From: Paenalicyclobacillus macrosporangiidus
GTDB lineage: Bacteria > Bacillota > Bacilli > Alicyclobacillales > Alicyclobacillaceae
NCBI RefSeq assembly: GCF_900116805.1
Contig: NZ_FPBV01000007.1
Span: 62,001-126,000 of the forward strand
Direction: 5' to 3'
DNA: 64,000 nucleotides
Shown: positions 52,551-62,425 of the stretch, piece by piece
Layout: each line of letters opens with the position of its first letter
How positions within the stretch are numbered: position 1 is the first letter of the stretch
The notes under the pieces: model-generated
What the model saw: the letters and a program-made list of their open reading frames with translations, nothing else
What the model was told of the DNA's origin: nothing
Database searches by the model: none
Position numbers and translations under genes: made by a program

Positions 52551-55235
52551 GTGTCGTTGACACCCATGATGAAGCAGTATTTGGAAACAAAGGCCCAGCA
52601 CCCGGACGCGCTCCTGATGTTCCGGCTGGGCGACTTCTACGAGCTGTTCATGGACGACGCCGTCACCGCCGCCCGGGCGCTCGACATTACCTTGACCGGG
52701 CGGGACGCCGGGAGCTATGGGCGAGTCCCGATGTGCGGGGTGCCGTACCACGCCGCCGAACAGTACATCGCCCGGTTGATTGACCAAGGGTATTCTGTCG
52801 CCATCTGCGAGCAGATGGAGGATCCCAAACTGGCGAAAGGGCTGGTTCGGCGTGAGGTGGTGCGGGTGGTCACGCCGGGAACCCACGTGCAGGAGGGGGA
52901 GGCCGGTCCCCGGTACCTGGCGTCTGCCGTGTACCGGGGCGGGCGATGGGGGACCGGCGTGATCGACATCTCAACGGGGGAGGTGTGGTGCGCCGAATAC
53001 GCGGATGAAGGGCCGCTCGCGGATCTCTTCGAACAGTGGCGGCCCAGCGAGGTCCTGGTGTACGAGCCGGCGAAGGAGGATGCCGCGTACGCGTGGTTGC
53101 GGGCGTGGACGGAAGCCCGTCAGGTCCGCATGACCGTGCGGCCCGAGCCTCGCCAGCCGGATGCCCAGCAACACCAGGCCGTCTGCGAGCAGTACGGGGT
53201 GCCGAACCTGGTTCCGCTCGATCTCGATGGACGTCCCGTGGCCGCCGAGGCCCTCGGGTTCGGGCTGACGTACGTGCGCGAGACGCAGCGCCAGCTGGTG
53301 GCCCACCTGCGCCCTCCGCGGATGCTGGAGCGGGAGGCGTTCCTCGTCGTGGATCAGACCGCGCGGCGCAACCTGGAACTCGTGGAGACACAGCGCACGC
53401 GCCAGCGGCGCGGATCTCTCCTGGGGCTGTTGGACGTGACATGTACAGCCATGGGCGCCCGGCTGTTGCGGCGTTGGGTCGAACGCCCGCTGGTCGATGT
53501 GGCGCGCATTGGGGAACGATTGGACGCCGTGGGCGCCCTGACAGGGGACGCCTTGCTTCGGGCCCAGGCCAGGGAGTACCTGAAGCGGGTGTTCGACCTG
53601 GAACGGTTGGTCGGCAAAGTGGCGCTCGGCAGCGCAACCCCCCGTGACCTGCTGGCGTTGGCGCGCTCCCTGTCGGTGCTGCCGGACCTGTGCCGGTTGT
53701 TCACCGACAGCCCGAGCGTCCTCTTGCGAGCCAGCGCGGCCGGTATCCCCGATCTGACCGAGTTGGCGGACCGGATCCAACGGGCCCTGGAGGACCAGCC
53801 GCCGGCGACCGCCCGCGACGGGGGCTTCATCCGCGCTGGGTTCGATCCGGAGCTCGACGCATTGCGCCAGATCAGCCGGGACGCCAAGGGATGGCTGGCG
53901 GAGTTCGAACAGAGGGAGCGCGAGCGGACCGGCATCCGGTCGCTCAAGGTGGGATACAACAAAGTCTTCGGGTACTACATCGAGGTCTCGAAGGCCAACG
54001 TCCACCTGGTCCCCGACACCTACGAGCGCCGTCAGACCTTGACGGGCGCCGAGCGTTACACGCTCCCCGAGCTCAAGGAGCGGGAGGAGCAGATCCTGAC
54101 GGCGGCCGAGCGGGCCGTGGCCCGGGAACTGGCGCTCTTCGAAGCGCTCTGCCAAGCCGTGCTGGATCGCCTGCAGGACGTGCAGCGGGCGGCCGAGCAG
54201 GTGGCGGTCTTGGACGCCCTGTCGGCGCTCGCCACGGTCTCGGCAGAGCACGGGTATGTCCGGCCGGAGGTGGTGGAGGAGCGAGGCATCTACATCCGCC
54301 AAGGGCGGCATCCGGTGGTCGAGGCGGCACATCCCGGCCGCTTTGTGCCCAATGACGCCGAACTGGGAGAAGGGCGCGACCTGCTGCTCATCACGGGCCC
54401 GAACATGGCCGGCAAGAGCACCTACATGCGGCAGGTGGCGCTGATTGTGCTGCTCGCCCACATCGGCTGTTTCGTCCCGGCGGCGGAGGCGCGCATCGGC
54501 CTGGTGGATCGCATCTTCACCCGGATTGGGGCGTCCGATGATCTCGGCGCCGGCCAGAGCACGTTCATGGTCGAAATGGTCGAGCTGGCACAGATCCTGC
54601 GCCAGGCCAGCGACCGGAGCTTGGTGCTGTTGGACGAAATCGGGCGAGGCACGAGTACATACGATGGGATGAGCATCGCGGAGGCGGTGATGGAGGCGCT
54701 GCAGCAGCCCGGCAGGCGGCCGCTCACGCTGTTCGCGACGCATTACCACGAGTTGACCGCCAAAGTGGACCGCCTGCCGGCGGCCGCCAACTGCTCGGTG
54801 GCGGTCCAGGAGACGGCCGAAGGCATCGTGTTCCTGCACACCGTGGTGAACCGGCCGGCGGACAAGAGCTACGGGATTCAGGTGGCCCGTTTGGCGGGGA
54901 TTCCGCCGGAGGTGATTGCCCGGGCCGAACAGTTGCTGGCCATCCGTGAGGCCGCGGCCTCGGATGCCGGCGGCGGCCGGGAGACCGCCGCCACCGTGGC
55001 GCCGCGGGAGGTTCCGGGCGAATATGAGGCTGCTGTCGTGGCGGAACCGAAGGGGCCGCCGAAGGATGGGCCGGTTCCCTTGCCCCTGCCGCTGGCCGGC
55101 CCGTTGGTGGACGAGCTGTTGTCGCGTCTGGCCAAGGTCGACGTGCTCCGGCTCACCCCGTTGGAAGCGATGCAGGTGCTGCACGAGTTGGCCGAACAGG
55201 CACGGGAGGTGGCGGCGTGGGGCGGATCCAGGTGA
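52551..55235 (+). CDS. mutS: DNA mismatch repair protein MutS
   Basis: Recognises mismatches and small loops and recruits MutL. The 894-residue protein has the mismatch-contacting FYELF motif ([13 protein letters not shown], about 29), the connector, lever and clamp domains, and an ABC-type ATPase with Walker [14 protein letters not shown] (about 617) and [16 protein letters not shown]. The C-terminal region (about 820-894) includes a proline-rich linker and a helical dimerisation end. GTG 52551 is chosen because GGGAGGG lies 7 bases before it; the frame is open upstream. mutL overlaps the end. Confidence 0.97.
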   Translation: MSLTPMMKQYLETKAQHPDALLMFRLGDFYELFMDDAVTAARALDITLTGRDAGSYGRVPMCGVPYHAAEQYIARLIDQGYSVAICEQMEDPKLAKGLVRREVVRVVTPGTHVQEGEAGPRYLASAVYRGGRWGTGVIDISTGEVWCAEYADEGPLADLFEQWRPSEVLVYEPAKEDAAYAWLRAWTEARQVRMTVRPEPRQPDAQQHQAVCEQYGVPNLVPLDLDGRPVAAEALGFGLTYVRETQRQLVAHLRPPRMLEREAFLVVDQTARRNLELVETQRTRQRRGSLLGLLDVTCTAMGARLLRRWVERPLVDVARIGERLDAVGALTGDALLRAQAREYLKRVFDLERLVGKVALGSATPRDLLALARSLSVLPDLCRLFTDSPSVLLRASAAGIPDLTELADRIQRALEDQPPATARDGGFIRAGFDPELDALRQISRDAKGWLAEFEQRERERTGIRSLKVGYNKVFGYYIEVSKANVHLVPDTYERRQTLTGAERYTLPELKEREEQILTAAERAVARELALFEALCQAVLDRLQDVQRAAEQVAVLDALSALATVSAEHGYVRPEVVEERGIYIRQGRHPVVEAAHPGRFVPNDAELGEGRDLLLITGPNMAGKSTYMRQVALIVLLAHIGCFVPAAEARIGLVDRIFTRIGASDDLGAGQSTFMVEMVELAQILRQASDRSLVLLDEIGRGTSTYDGMSIAEAVMEALQQPGRRPLTLFATHYHELTAKVDRLPAAANCSVAVQETAEGIVFLHTVVNRPADKSYGIQVARLAGIPPEVIARAEQLLAIREAAASDAGGGRETAATVAPREVPGEYEAAVVAEPKGPPKDGPVPLPLPLAGPLVDELLSRLAKVDVLRLTPLEAMQVLHELAEQAREVAAWGGSR

Positions 55236-57202
55236 TGTCCGAGGCGCTCGCCAACCAGATCGCCGCCGGCGAGGTGGTGGAGCGTCCGGCTTCGTGCGTC
55301 AAGGAATTGGTGGAGAACAGCCTCGATGCCGAGGCGCGGCACATCGGCGTGACGTTGGAGGACGGCGGCATCACACGAATTCAGGTGCAGGATGACGGGG
55401 TGGGCATGGATGCGGACGATCTCCTGCTCGCCACGGCCCGCCACGCGACCAGCAAGATCCGCCAGCCGCGGGACCTGACGCGCATTCAGACCCTGGGATT
55501 CCGCGGCGAGGCGCTGGCGTCCATCGCGGCGGTCGCCCGGGTGCGCATGGCCTCCCGGCCGCACGCGTCGGAACTGGGGATGCAGGTGGAGGTGGCGGCG
55601 AGCCAACTGGTGTCCGGCCCTCGCCCGGTCGGGATGCCGCCCGGCACAGTCGTCGATGTGCGCGACCTGTTCTACAACACCCCCGCTCGCCTCAAATACC
55701 TGCGGACGGTGCAGACCGAGCAGGCGCGCTGCCTGGAGGTCCTGCAGCGGGCCGCCTTGGCGCGGCCGGACGTGGCCTTCCGGTGCGAGACGGGCGGACG
55801 CGTCCTCTGGCAGACTTCGGGCGACGGCAATCCCCTCTCCGTGATGGCGGCGCTGTTCGGCGCGGGGGAAGCGAAGCAGTTGTTGCACGCCACCCGACGA
55901 ACGGCGGACTACGCCGTGGAGGCGTGGATCGGGCGGCCCACGCAGGCGCGATCCACGCGCGCCCACGGGCATCTGTTCGTCAACCGGCGGCCCATTCGCA
56001 ATCTCGCCATTCACCAGGCGGTCGCGTCCGCCTTCGGGCAGCGGTTGATGACCGGCCGGCATCCCGTGTATGTACTGTATCTGGAGATGGATCCGGCGCT
56101 GGTCGACGTCAACGTGCACCCGCACAAAGCCGAGGTGCGGTTCAGTGAGGAACGGGACCTGGCCGCATTGGTGCAACGGGTGGTGCGCCAGGCCTTGGAC
56201 GAGGCGTTTCTCGTCCCTTCCATCCGGATGGCCCCGCGCACGGAAATCCAGTCGGCGGCGGTGCCGCTGCCGCTGGAGCGGTCGGATGCCCGGCCCTCTG
56301 GATCGGCCACCCACCCCGAATCCTGGCCGTCATCGCCGTCACCGCCATCATCGGGGCCGATTCACCGGGCCCAGGCTTCGGGTCCAGCCGCGGACGGGCT
56401 GACGCCGGGCGTGGTGCGCGAGCGACCGGTGGTGCGGCCGGAGCCGCGCGGGGAAGCCATCCCGGTGGCACGCTGGCAGGCGATGTTGGCGGGGGGTCCC
56501 GTGGACGGGGCGAACGGCCCGGATCCCGGGGGGCCGCAGTCAGAGGACGCGGGCGATCCCGAAGCGGCGGTGACCCCTGGGGAGGACGCGCTCGCGGACG
56601 CGGATCCGGAGAAATCCCGTTTGGCCAAATTGCGCCCCATCGGCCAGGCGCTCGGCACGTACATCCTCGCCGAGGACGGCGAGAACCTGTACATCATTGA
56701 CCAGCACGCGGCGCACGAGCGGGTGCTCTACGAGCGTTTCCGCGACCGGATGCGGGCGGCTCGGGTCGGGCGCCTCCCCCTGTTGGCCCCAATTCCGGTG
56801 CATCTTGCCCCGGCGGAAGCGGATCGAATTCGCCATCAACTGGCGGAATTGCAGGAAGCCGGTCTGGAGGTGGAAGAGTTCGGGGGCAGCGACGTGTTGG
56901 TCCGAACGGTGCCCGATATCTGGGACGGGCTCGACGCGCCGCGCCTGGCGGCGGAGGTCGTGCGTTCGCTGGCAGAGGACGGAGCGCAGGCCGATGCCCG
57001 GGAGGCGCTGCGGGAGCGGATCGTCCTGCGCGCGTGCAAGGCGGCCGTCAAGGCCCACGACCGCCTGTCGGACGAGGAGATGGCGGCGCTGTGCCAGGCG
57101 CTCGCCGGGTTGGAGGACCCGTTTCACTGCCCGCACGGCCGCCCGGTGATGCTCCGGTTGACGCAGCACGAATTGGAAAAGGAGTTTCGGCGCATTGTCT
57201 GA
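55217..57202 (+). CDS. mutL: DNA mismatch repair protein MutL (endonuclease type)
   Basis: MutL links mismatch recognition to strand removal. The 661-residue protein has an N-terminal GHKL ATPase domain ([35 protein letters not shown]), a proline- and glycine-rich linker (about 345-465), and a C-terminal dimerisation domain carrying the latent endonuclease motif [12 protein letters not shown] (about 495), plus CPHGRP and a related Zn site. This endonuclease type is expected in bacteria without MutH. It starts 19 bases inside mutS with GGAGG at 7 bases, and its end overlaps the next gene. Confidence 0.96.
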   Translation: MGRIQVMSEALANQIAAGEVVERPASCVKELVENSLDAEARHIGVTLEDGGITRIQVQDDGVGMDADDLLLATARHATSKIRQPRDLTRIQTLGFRGEALASIAAVARVRMASRPHASELGMQVEVAASQLVSGPRPVGMPPGTVVDVRDLFYNTPARLKYLRTVQTEQARCLEVLQRAALARPDVAFRCETGGRVLWQTSGDGNPLSVMAALFGAGEAKQLLHATRRTADYAVEAWIGRPTQARSTRAHGHLFVNRRPIRNLAIHQAVASAFGQRLMTGRHPVYVLYLEMDPALVDVNVHPHKAEVRFSEERDLAALVQRVVRQALDEAFLVPSIRMAPRTEIQSAAVPLPLERSDARPSGSATHPESWPSSPSPPSSGPIHRAQASGPAADGLTPGVVRERPVVRPEPRGEAIPVARWQAMLAGGPVDGANGPDPGGPQSEDAGDPEAAVTPGEDALADADPEKSRLAKLRPIGQALGTYILAEDGENLYIIDQHAAHERVLYERFRDRMRAARVGRLPLLAPIPVHLAPAEADRIRHQLAELQEAGLEVEEFGGSDVLVRTVPDIWDGLDAPRLAAEVVRSLAEDGAQADAREALRERIVLRACKAAVKAHDRLSDEEMAALCQALAGLEDPFHCPHGRPVMLRLTQHELEKEFRRIV

Positions 57203-58019
57203 TTCGGATCTCTTCCCGACGATGGACTCGGTCTCTCTGGTATGCGTGACGCCGTGGAACGCTTCCCCAGCGGCGGTTGCGCGAGCCGAGGCCCTGGCCG
57301 AATGGTTCGCTTGCCCGCGTGTGCCGCGCAGACGCCGCAGTCTGGCGCGCATCTTCGCAGACGAGGGCGTGGACGGCGTGCTCGTCGCCGAAGACCCGCC
57401 CCGTCTGTACCATCGGACGCGCCCTGACGCTCCCTATTTCTTTCATCCGGGGGTCGCCCGTCCTCGTCTGTCCGCGTTGACGCACGGGGTACCCGACCGG
57501 CTGTTGCGGGTGGCCGGCATCCGGCCCGGAGACGTGATCATCGATGCCACCCTGGGGACGGGCGCCGACTCCCTGGTGTTGGCCGCAGGCGCCGGTCCTG
57601 CCGGACGGGTGGTGGCCATCGAATCCTCCTTTGTCCTCGCCAGACTCTTCACGTGGGCGCAGCACGAGCGGGGCCACGGGTATCCCGGGATGGACCGGCT
57701 GCTCGAGCGGATCGACGTCCGGTGGGGCCACCACGCTGACCTGCTCGCGCGCATGCCCGCGAACAGCGTGGATGTGGTGTACTTCGATCCGATGTTTCGC
57801 CGCCCCATCGTGGATGAGGACGGAAACATCGAACATGCCCGCCCGTGGACCGATCCGCGCCCAATCTCGGACGAGGCGTGGCACGCGGCACAGCGGGTGG
57901 CCCGCCGCTGCGTTGTGCTGAAGGAACGGCCGCAATCGGACCAGTTTGCGCGCTTCGGCCTGACGCCCGACAAACCCCGGGCCAAGATTGCGTACGGGGT
58001 ATGGAAGAAGGGGGGCTGA
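57195..58019 (+). CDS. Class I SAM-dependent methyltransferase, RsmJ-like
   Basis: A Rossmann-fold methyltransferase of 274 residues. The SAM-binding motif VIIDATLGTGADSLVLA (about 114-130) and VVAIESS (motif II Glu) are followed by a VDVVYFDPMF motif IV, which resembles the DPMYP of RsmJ, the enzyme that methylates G1516 of 16S rRNA. The N-terminal 100 residues are variable. TTG 57195 overlaps the mutL stop by 8 bases and has AAAAGGAG 10 bases upstream. The position between mutL and miaA fits a role in RNA modification, but the target is inferred from similarity only. Confidence 0.85.
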   Translation: MSDSDLFPTMDSVSLVCVTPWNASPAAVARAEALAEWFACPRVPRRRRSLARIFADEGVDGVLVAEDPPRLYHRTRPDAPYFFHPGVARPRLSALTHGVPDRLLRVAGIRPGDVIIDATLGTGADSLVLAAGAGPAGRVVAIESSFVLARLFTWAQHERGHGYPGMDRLLERIDVRWGHHADLLARMPANSVDVVYFDPMFRRPIVDEDGNIEHARPWTDPRPISDEAWHAAQRVARRCVVLKERPQSDQFARFGLTPDKPRAKIAYGVWKKGG

Positions 58020-58022
58020 TTG

Positions 58023-59003
58023 GTGTCCGGATCGACATCTCGAATGGGGCGGCCGGTGCTCTGCATCGTGGGGCCGACCGCGACCGGCAAGAGTGAGTTG
58101 GGCGTCCTGGTGGCGAAAGCGGTCGGGGGCGAGGTGCTGTCCGCGGATTCCATGCAGGTGTACCGCGGGATGGACATCGGCACCGCCAAATTGACGCCAG
58201 AGGAGATGCAGGGCGTACCGCATCATCTCATCGACCTGGTGGATCCCGACCAACGGTTTACGGTCGCGGACTGGAAGGAGCGGGCCGACGCCATCATCGC
58301 CCGGTTGCACGAAGCCGGCAAGTTGCCGGTGGTCGTCGGCGGCACCGGCCTGTACATCCGGGCCATCACGGAAGACCTGGATTTCGCGCGCCAGGAAGGA
58401 TCGGACGAAATTCGGGCCCGTTGGCGTCAGTTCGCCGCCCAACGGGGCAACGAAGCGCTGTACGAGACGCTGCGGCGGCTCGACCCGGAGACGGCCGCGC
58501 GGTTGCACCCGAACGACGTGCGCAGGGTGATCCGTGCGTTGGAGGTGTGGGAGCTCAACCGAGAGCGGCTGTCTGAACGGTACGACTGGCGGATCCAGGG
58601 GGGCCGTTACCATACCGTGCTCTTCGGCTTGTCGATGGCGCGGGAATTGCTGTATCATCGCGTCAACCAACGGGTCGACCAGATGATGGCGTCGGGGCTA
58701 TTGGACGAGGTCCGAAGGCTGTTCGCCCGGGGATACCGCCGGGATCTCCCGTCCATGCAGGCCATCGGTTACAAAGAGTTGGCCGCGCACCTGGCGGGGG
58801 AACTGTCGCTGGAGGACGCCGTGGCGCAGGTGAAGCAGAACACGCGCCGCTTTGTCAAACGCCAGTTGTCGTGGTTTCGGCGCGATCCGCGCATCACGTG
58901 GATTGATCGCGCGGCGGGCCCTTGGCCGGACGCAGCCTTGCACGCGGTTTTGCCGTCCGCCTTCGCCCTGAAGGCAGGAATTCAAGTCCGAGGCCGAGAA
59001 TAA
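58023..59003 (+). CDS. miaA: tRNA dimethylallyltransferase MiaA
   Basis: Transfers dimethylallyl to A37 of tRNAs reading U-initial codons, the step before MiaB. The 326-residue product has the P-loop IVGPTATGKSELGV, LSADSMQVYRGMDIGTAK, GGTGLYIRAI, and the C-terminal core around MQAIGYKELAAHL with KQNTRRFVKRQLSWFRRD. GTG 58023 was chosen for its distance (7 bases) from AAGGGGGG; TTG 58020 is adjacent. It is followed by hfq, a widely conserved pair. Confidence 0.96.
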   Translation: MSGSTSRMGRPVLCIVGPTATGKSELGVLVAKAVGGEVLSADSMQVYRGMDIGTAKLTPEEMQGVPHHLIDLVDPDQRFTVADWKERADAIIARLHEAGKLPVVVGGTGLYIRAITEDLDFARQEGSDEIRARWRQFAAQRGNEALYETLRRLDPETAARLHPNDVRRVIRALEVWELNRERLSERYDWRIQGGRYHTVLFGLSMARELLYHRVNQRVDQMMASGLLDEVRRLFARGYRRDLPSMQAIGYKELAAHLAGELSLEDAVAQVKQNTRRFVKRQLSWFRRDPRITWIDRAAGPWPDAALHAVLPSAFALKAGIQVRGRE

Positions 59004-59064
59004 AGATCCATACGATGGATGACGCGAGGGCGAGACGACTCTAGCAGAGTGGGGGAGCGGTCAA

Positions 59065-59310
59065 ATGAGCAAGCAGGCCATCAACATCCAGGACACCTTC
59101 CTGAATCAGATCCGCAAAGAGAAGGTGCCTGTCATCGTATACTTGGTCAATGGTTTTCAAATTCGGGGGATTGTGCGCGCCTTTGACAACTTCACCATTG
59201 TGCTGGAGTCGGACGGCAAGCAGCAGATGATCTACAAGCACGCCATCTCGACCTTCACCCCGATGCGGGCGGTGACGCTGCATTTGAACGAGCAGGCGCC
59301 GGAATCCTGA
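59065..59310 (+). CDS. hfq: RNA chaperone Hfq
   Basis: An Sm-fold hexameric RNA chaperone, 81 residues. The Sm1 motif ([21 protein letters not shown]) and the Sm2 motif ([11 protein letters not shown], with the family's YKHA) are complete. The C-terminus is short, as in other Firmicute Hfq proteins. A GGGGGAG ribosome site precedes the ATG. In Firmicutes Hfq plays a smaller part in small-RNA control than in enterobacteria, so the substrate set here is unknown. Confidence 0.97.
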   Translation: MSKQAINIQDTFLNQIRKEKVPVIVYLVNGFQIRGIVRAFDNFTIVLESDGKQQMIYKHAISTFTPMRAVTLHLNEQAPES

Positions 59311-59317
59311 AGGCGCC

Positions 59318-59361
59318 TGAGGCGTCCTCGAGACGTCTTCGAGGCTTCTTCGTGGCGTCTC
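59318..59361. repeat. Tandem degenerate 11-base repeats after hfq
   Basis: Four head-to-tail copies of an 11-base unit close to CGAGGCGTCTT: 59318-59328, 59329-59339, 59340-59350, 59351-59361. No classical terminator was found between hfq and the tRNA genes. Confidence 0.5.
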
Positions 59362-59414
59362 ATGGAGGGCATCTCAATGGAAGGTTTTTCAACGAATCTT
59401 GGCCGAAAAGGGCG

Positions 59415-59444
59415 TTGACAACTCGCGCGGGGCTGTGATACATT
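59415..59444 (+). promoter_or_regulatory. Promoter of the tRNA cluster
   Basis: TTGACA (59415-59420) and TACATT (59439-59444) with an 18-base spacer and an upstream TG. The first tRNA begins 15 bases further on. Confidence 0.65.
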
Positions 59445-59459
59445 ACGTCTTGTCGCGGC

Positions 59460-59535
59460 GCCAGCGTAGCTCAGCAGGTAGAGCAACTGACTTGTAATCA
59501 GTGGGTCGCAGGTTCGATTCCTGTCGCTGGCTCCA
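59460..59535 (+). tRNA. tRNA-Thr (anticodon TGT)
   Basis: A 76-base cloverleaf with acceptor GCCAGCG/CGCTGGC, anticodon loop CTTGTAA and an encoded CCA end. It reads ACA-type codons. Confidence 0.95.
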
Positions 59536-59541
59536 AGTTTC

Positions 59542-59626
59542 GGAGGGGTACCAAAGTGGCCAAATGGGGCGGACTGTAAATCCGTTGCGTAATGCTTCGT
59601 AGGTTCGAATCCTACCCCCTCCACCA
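59542..59626 (+). tRNA. tRNA-Tyr (anticodon GTA)
   Basis: An 85-base tRNA with acceptor GGAGGGG/CCCCTCC, anticodon loop CTGTAAA, the long variable arm expected of tyrosine tRNA, and encoded CCA. Confidence 0.95.
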
Positions 59627-59668
59627 TAACGCCGCGACGATGGACGGGCGTCCGTCCTGTCCGGAAGT

Positions 59669-59744
59669 AGGGGCGTAGTTCAGCTGGTAGAACGGCGGTC
59701 TCCAAAACCGCATGTCGTGGGTTCGAATCCTGCCGCCCCTGCCA
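59669..59744 (+). tRNA. tRNA-Trp (anticodon CCA)
   Basis: A 76-base tRNA with acceptor AGGGGCG/CGCCCCT, anticodon loop CTCCAAA and encoded CCA. Confidence 0.95.
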
Positions 59745-59745
59745 T

Positions 59746-59822
59746 GGTGAGTATGGCGAAGTGGTTAACGCACCGGATTGTGGTTCCGGCATTCGTGGGT
59801 TCGATTCCCACTACTCACCCCA
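59746..59822 (+). tRNA. tRNA-His (anticodon GTG)
   Basis: Acceptor GTGAGTA/TACTCAC with the extra G(-1) pairing the discriminator C, as required for histidine tRNA. Anticodon loop TTGTGGT and encoded CCA. Confidence 0.93.
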
Positions 59823-59830
59823 CAACACAT

Positions 59831-59905
59831 TGGGGAGTCGCCAAGCGGTAAGGCAACGGATTTTGGTTCCGTCACGCGAAGGTTCGAATCCTTCCTCCCC
59901 AGCCA
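59831..59905 (+). tRNA. tRNA-Gln (anticodon TTG)
   Basis: A 75-base tRNA with acceptor TGGGGAG/CTCCCCA, anticodon loop TTTTGGT and encoded CCA. Confidence 0.94.
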
Positions 59906-59914
59906 TCACGCCAC

Positions 59915-59991
59915 CGGAGCATAGCGCAGCTTGGTAGCGCGCCTGCCTTGGGAGCAGGAGGTCGTGGGTTCAAATCCCGCTGCTCCGACCA
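59915..59991 (+). tRNA. tRNA-Pro (anticodon TGG)
   Basis: A 77-base tRNA with acceptor CGGAGCA/TGCTCCG, anticodon loop CTTGGGA and encoded CCA. Confidence 0.94.
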
Positions 59992-60058
59992 AGTTTCGGT
60001 TCTCCGAAATTGGGGCGTGCATCTGCGCGCGACGTCCAGGCGAGGCTCCGGCGGACGC

Positions 60059-60133
60059 GGGGGTATAGCTCAGGGGGAGAGCACCTGCTTTGCACGCAGG
60101 GGGCCGTCGGTTCAAATCCGACTACCTCCACCA
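60059..60133 (+). tRNA. tRNA-Ala (anticodon TGC)
   Basis: A 75-base tRNA with acceptor GGGGGTA/TACCTCC (one wobble pair), anticodon loop TTTGCAC and encoded CCA. Confidence 0.93.
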
Positions 60134-60178
60134 GCGCCGAGCATGCCGAGGCGTACGCGTGATGGATTGGCCAAATGT

Positions 60179-60253
60179 TCCTCGATAGCTCAGCGGTAGA
60201 GCATCCGGCTGTTAACCGGAGGGTCGCAGGTTCGAATCCTGCTCGGGGAGCCA
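60179..60253 (+). tRNA. tRNA-Asn (anticodon GTT)
   Basis: A 75-base tRNA with acceptor TCCTCGA/TCGGGGA (one wobble pair), anticodon loop CTGTTAA and encoded CCA. Confidence 0.94.
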
Positions 60254-60254
60254 T

Positions 60255-60330
60255 GCTCCCATAGCTCAGTTGGCAGAGCGCATCCATGGTAAGGATGAGG
60301 TCACCAGTTCGAGCCTGGTTGGGAGCTCCA
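60255..60330 (+). tRNA. tRNA-Thr (anticodon GGT)
   Basis: A 76-base tRNA with acceptor GCTCCCA/TGGGAGC, anticodon loop ATGGTAA and encoded CCA. It reads ACC/ACU, complementing the TGT tRNA at the start of the cluster. It starts 2 bases after tRNA-Asn. Confidence 0.94.
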
Positions 60331-60419
60331 GAATCGCCCGGCTGAGAGGCCGGGCATCTCATACCGCTGATCGGCGGTAACGGGGGCAATCCGGTCCGCT
60401 CTGCAGGCGGGGCGGGCGA

Positions 60420-60495
60420 GGGCGGTTAGCTCAGTTGGGAGAGCACCTGCCTTACAAGCAGGGGGTCAGCGGTTCGAGCCCGTTACCGCCCACCA
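60420..60495 (+). tRNA. tRNA-Val (anticodon TAC)
   Basis: A 76-base tRNA with acceptor GGGCGGT/ACCGCCC, anticodon loop CTTACAA and encoded CCA. The 89 bases before it hold a GCCCGGC hairpin but no tRNA. Confidence 0.94.
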
Positions 60496-60498
60496 CGT

Positions 60499-60592
60499 GG
60501 AGTGATGGCCGAGTAGGTCGAAGGCGCTCGCCTGCTAAGCGAGTATACGCCCAAAAGGCGTATCGACGGTTCGAATCCGTCTCACTCCGCCA
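60499..60592 (+). tRNA. tRNA-Ser (anticodon GCT)
   Basis: A 94-base tRNA with acceptor GGAGTGA/TCACTCC, anticodon loop CTGCTAA, a long variable arm, and encoded CCA. Confidence 0.95.
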
Positions 60593-60596
60593 AAGG

Positions 60597-60641
60597 AACG
60601 AGGAGAGTGGCTGTGTGAAGCAGCCGCTCTCCTCGTTTTTT
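60597..60641 (+). terminator. Terminator of the tRNA cluster
   Basis: CGAGGAGAG and GGCTG arms pair with CAGCC and CTCTCCTCG with one mismatch between them, followed by six T. Confidence 0.92.
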
Positions 60642-60798
60642 GTGACTTACCGGCTCGGGGTACTCGCGGGATCGCACGGCGGAGAGCGTCCGCCGATCAC
60701 ATCCGCGACCATGAAGGAAGGGGACTCTGCACCCGGCGCATGGAACGCGACCGTCCAGGCAACAGTACCAACAGGTTGTCTCGGGAGGGGCGTTTTCG

Positions 60799-62319
60799 TT
60801 GGATCCGCATGCCACCACGGTGCAGGCCGCGGGCATCTCGACGCGCCTGCAAGACAATGTTGAGAAAGTGAACGACCATATCGGCGTCGGCACCAGTTGG
60901 GACATCATCGCCAAGCCGTTCGCGTTCGGCGGGATCCGGATGATGTCCTACGTGTCCAACGGTTACTTTCTCACCAACCATATGGTCCTCATCCTCCGCA
61001 ATTTCCATCAGTGCACGCAGGCGTTCGTCGAGGCGCATCGGGACCGTTCGTTCACCATGGGCGAACTGATGGAGCATCTGCTCCACGAGGTGGCGTTCGT
61101 CCAGGTGCAGGCCGTGAACCGGATGGACGAGGCCATTCATTTCATCCTGTCCGGCGCGCTGGTCACGTTCCTGGACGGGTTTGACCAGGCTCTCGTGATT
61201 GACACCCGCGTGTATCCGATGCGCAGCATCGGCACGCCCGATCTCGAGCGGACGGTCCGGGGCGCGCGAGACGCCTTCACCGAAACGATGCTGATCAACA
61301 CGTCGCTCATCCGGCGCCGGCTGCGCGAACCGAAGTTGCGGGACGAGCTGGTGCAGATTGGGACAAACTCGAAGACAGACGTCTGCATGATGTATATCGA
61401 AGGCGTCACCGATCCCCAACTGGTGAAGGACATTCGGGAAAGGTTGCGGGCGGTCGAGGTGGACGCCCTCTTTATGGCCCAGCAGACCCTGGTGGAACAT
61501 CTCGGCCGCGTCGGATGGAACCCGTATCCCCTGGTCCGGCTGACGGAGCGTCCGGACGTGGCGACCACGGCCCTGCTGGAGGGCCAGATGGTGATTGTGG
61601 TCGACACCAGCCCGAACGTGATCATCCTGCCGACGAGCCTGTTCCACCACCTACAGCATCCGCAGGAATATCAGACCTATCCGCTGGTCGGTACCTACAT
61701 GCGGATGGTGATCCTCGTCGCGCTCATCCTGCACGTGTTCCTGCCGGGGGTCTTCCTGCTGCTGAACGCCCATCCCGACCTGATGCCCGCATGGCTCTCC
61801 TTCATGCGTGCCAGCCGGGGCGATCCGCTGCCCCTGTGGGCGCAGTTGGTCCTGGCCGAGTTCGGCCTCGACATGCTGCAGCTTGCGGTCGTCAACTCGC
61901 CGAAGGAGCTCGCGTCCGCCATTGGCGTGCTCGCGGCCCTGCTGTTCGGTCAATTTGCGGTCAAGATTCACCTGGTTCAGGAGGGGATCATGGTGTACGG
62001 GGGGCTGGTCGCCATCGCCCAGCTCGCCATGGCCTCCTATGAACTGGGCAGCGCCAACCAGATGGCTCGCTTCTGGACCATCGCCTGGACCGCCGCACTC
62101 GGCGGATGGGGGTTTGTCATTTCGGTCTCCAGTTGGTTCCTCCTCCTGCTCAGGACGGAGTCCTTCGGATTGCCGTACCTGTGGCCGCTCGTGCCCTTTC
62201 AATGGGACCACGGGTTCCGGCAGATCCTGTTCCGGCCGCCCATGCAGACGGTGGCCAACCGCAACGCCATCTCCAGTGTGCTGCGCCGGCGGCGTGCAAA
62301 CCGCGGCGGGACGGCCTGA
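60799..62319 (+). CDS. GerA-type spore germination protein, SpoVAF-like
   Basis: A membrane protein of 506 residues of the GerA/SpoVAF family. The N-terminal soluble half includes RDAFTETMLINTSLIRRRLR, which matches the family signature RDGFVE..-N..L-I..RI, then about five membrane segments (about 300-450) and a short polar tail ending in Arg-rich sequence. It is closest by eye to SpoVAF-type proteins, which sit with the dipicolinate channel; here, however, it is not in a spoVA operon. TTG 60799 is chosen because GGGAGGGG lies 8 bases upstream. It stands alone between the tRNA cluster and spoVK. Confidence 0.85.
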   Translation: MDPHATTVQAAGISTRLQDNVEKVNDHIGVGTSWDIIAKPFAFGGIRMMSYVSNGYFLTNHMVLILRNFHQCTQAFVEAHRDRSFTMGELMEHLLHEVAFVQVQAVNRMDEAIHFILSGALVTFLDGFDQALVIDTRVYPMRSIGTPDLERTVRGARDAFTETMLINTSLIRRRLREPKLRDELVQIGTNSKTDVCMMYIEGVTDPQLVKDIRERLRAVEVDALFMAQQTLVEHLGRVGWNPYPLVRLTERPDVATTALLEGQMVIVVDTSPNVIILPTSLFHHLQHPQEYQTYPLVGTYMRMVILVALILHVFLPGVFLLLNAHPDLMPAWLSFMRASRGDPLPLWAQLVLAEFGLDMLQLAVVNSPKELASAIGVLAALLFGQFAVKIHLVQEGIMVYGGLVAIAQLAMASYELGSANQMARFWTIAWTAALGGWGFVISVSSWFLLLLRTESFGLPYLWPLVPFQWDHGFRQILFRPPMQTVANRNAISSVLRRRRANRGGTA

Positions 62320-62425
62320 CGGCGGCCCGGTGGATGCGGACCGCATCGTCAGCGCGATCCCGCTGGCAGCCTTGTCGTCGCTCTGGCCCCTTCCCTGAAC
62401 GATTTCCCGCCTGTCTCTGGGCGAT

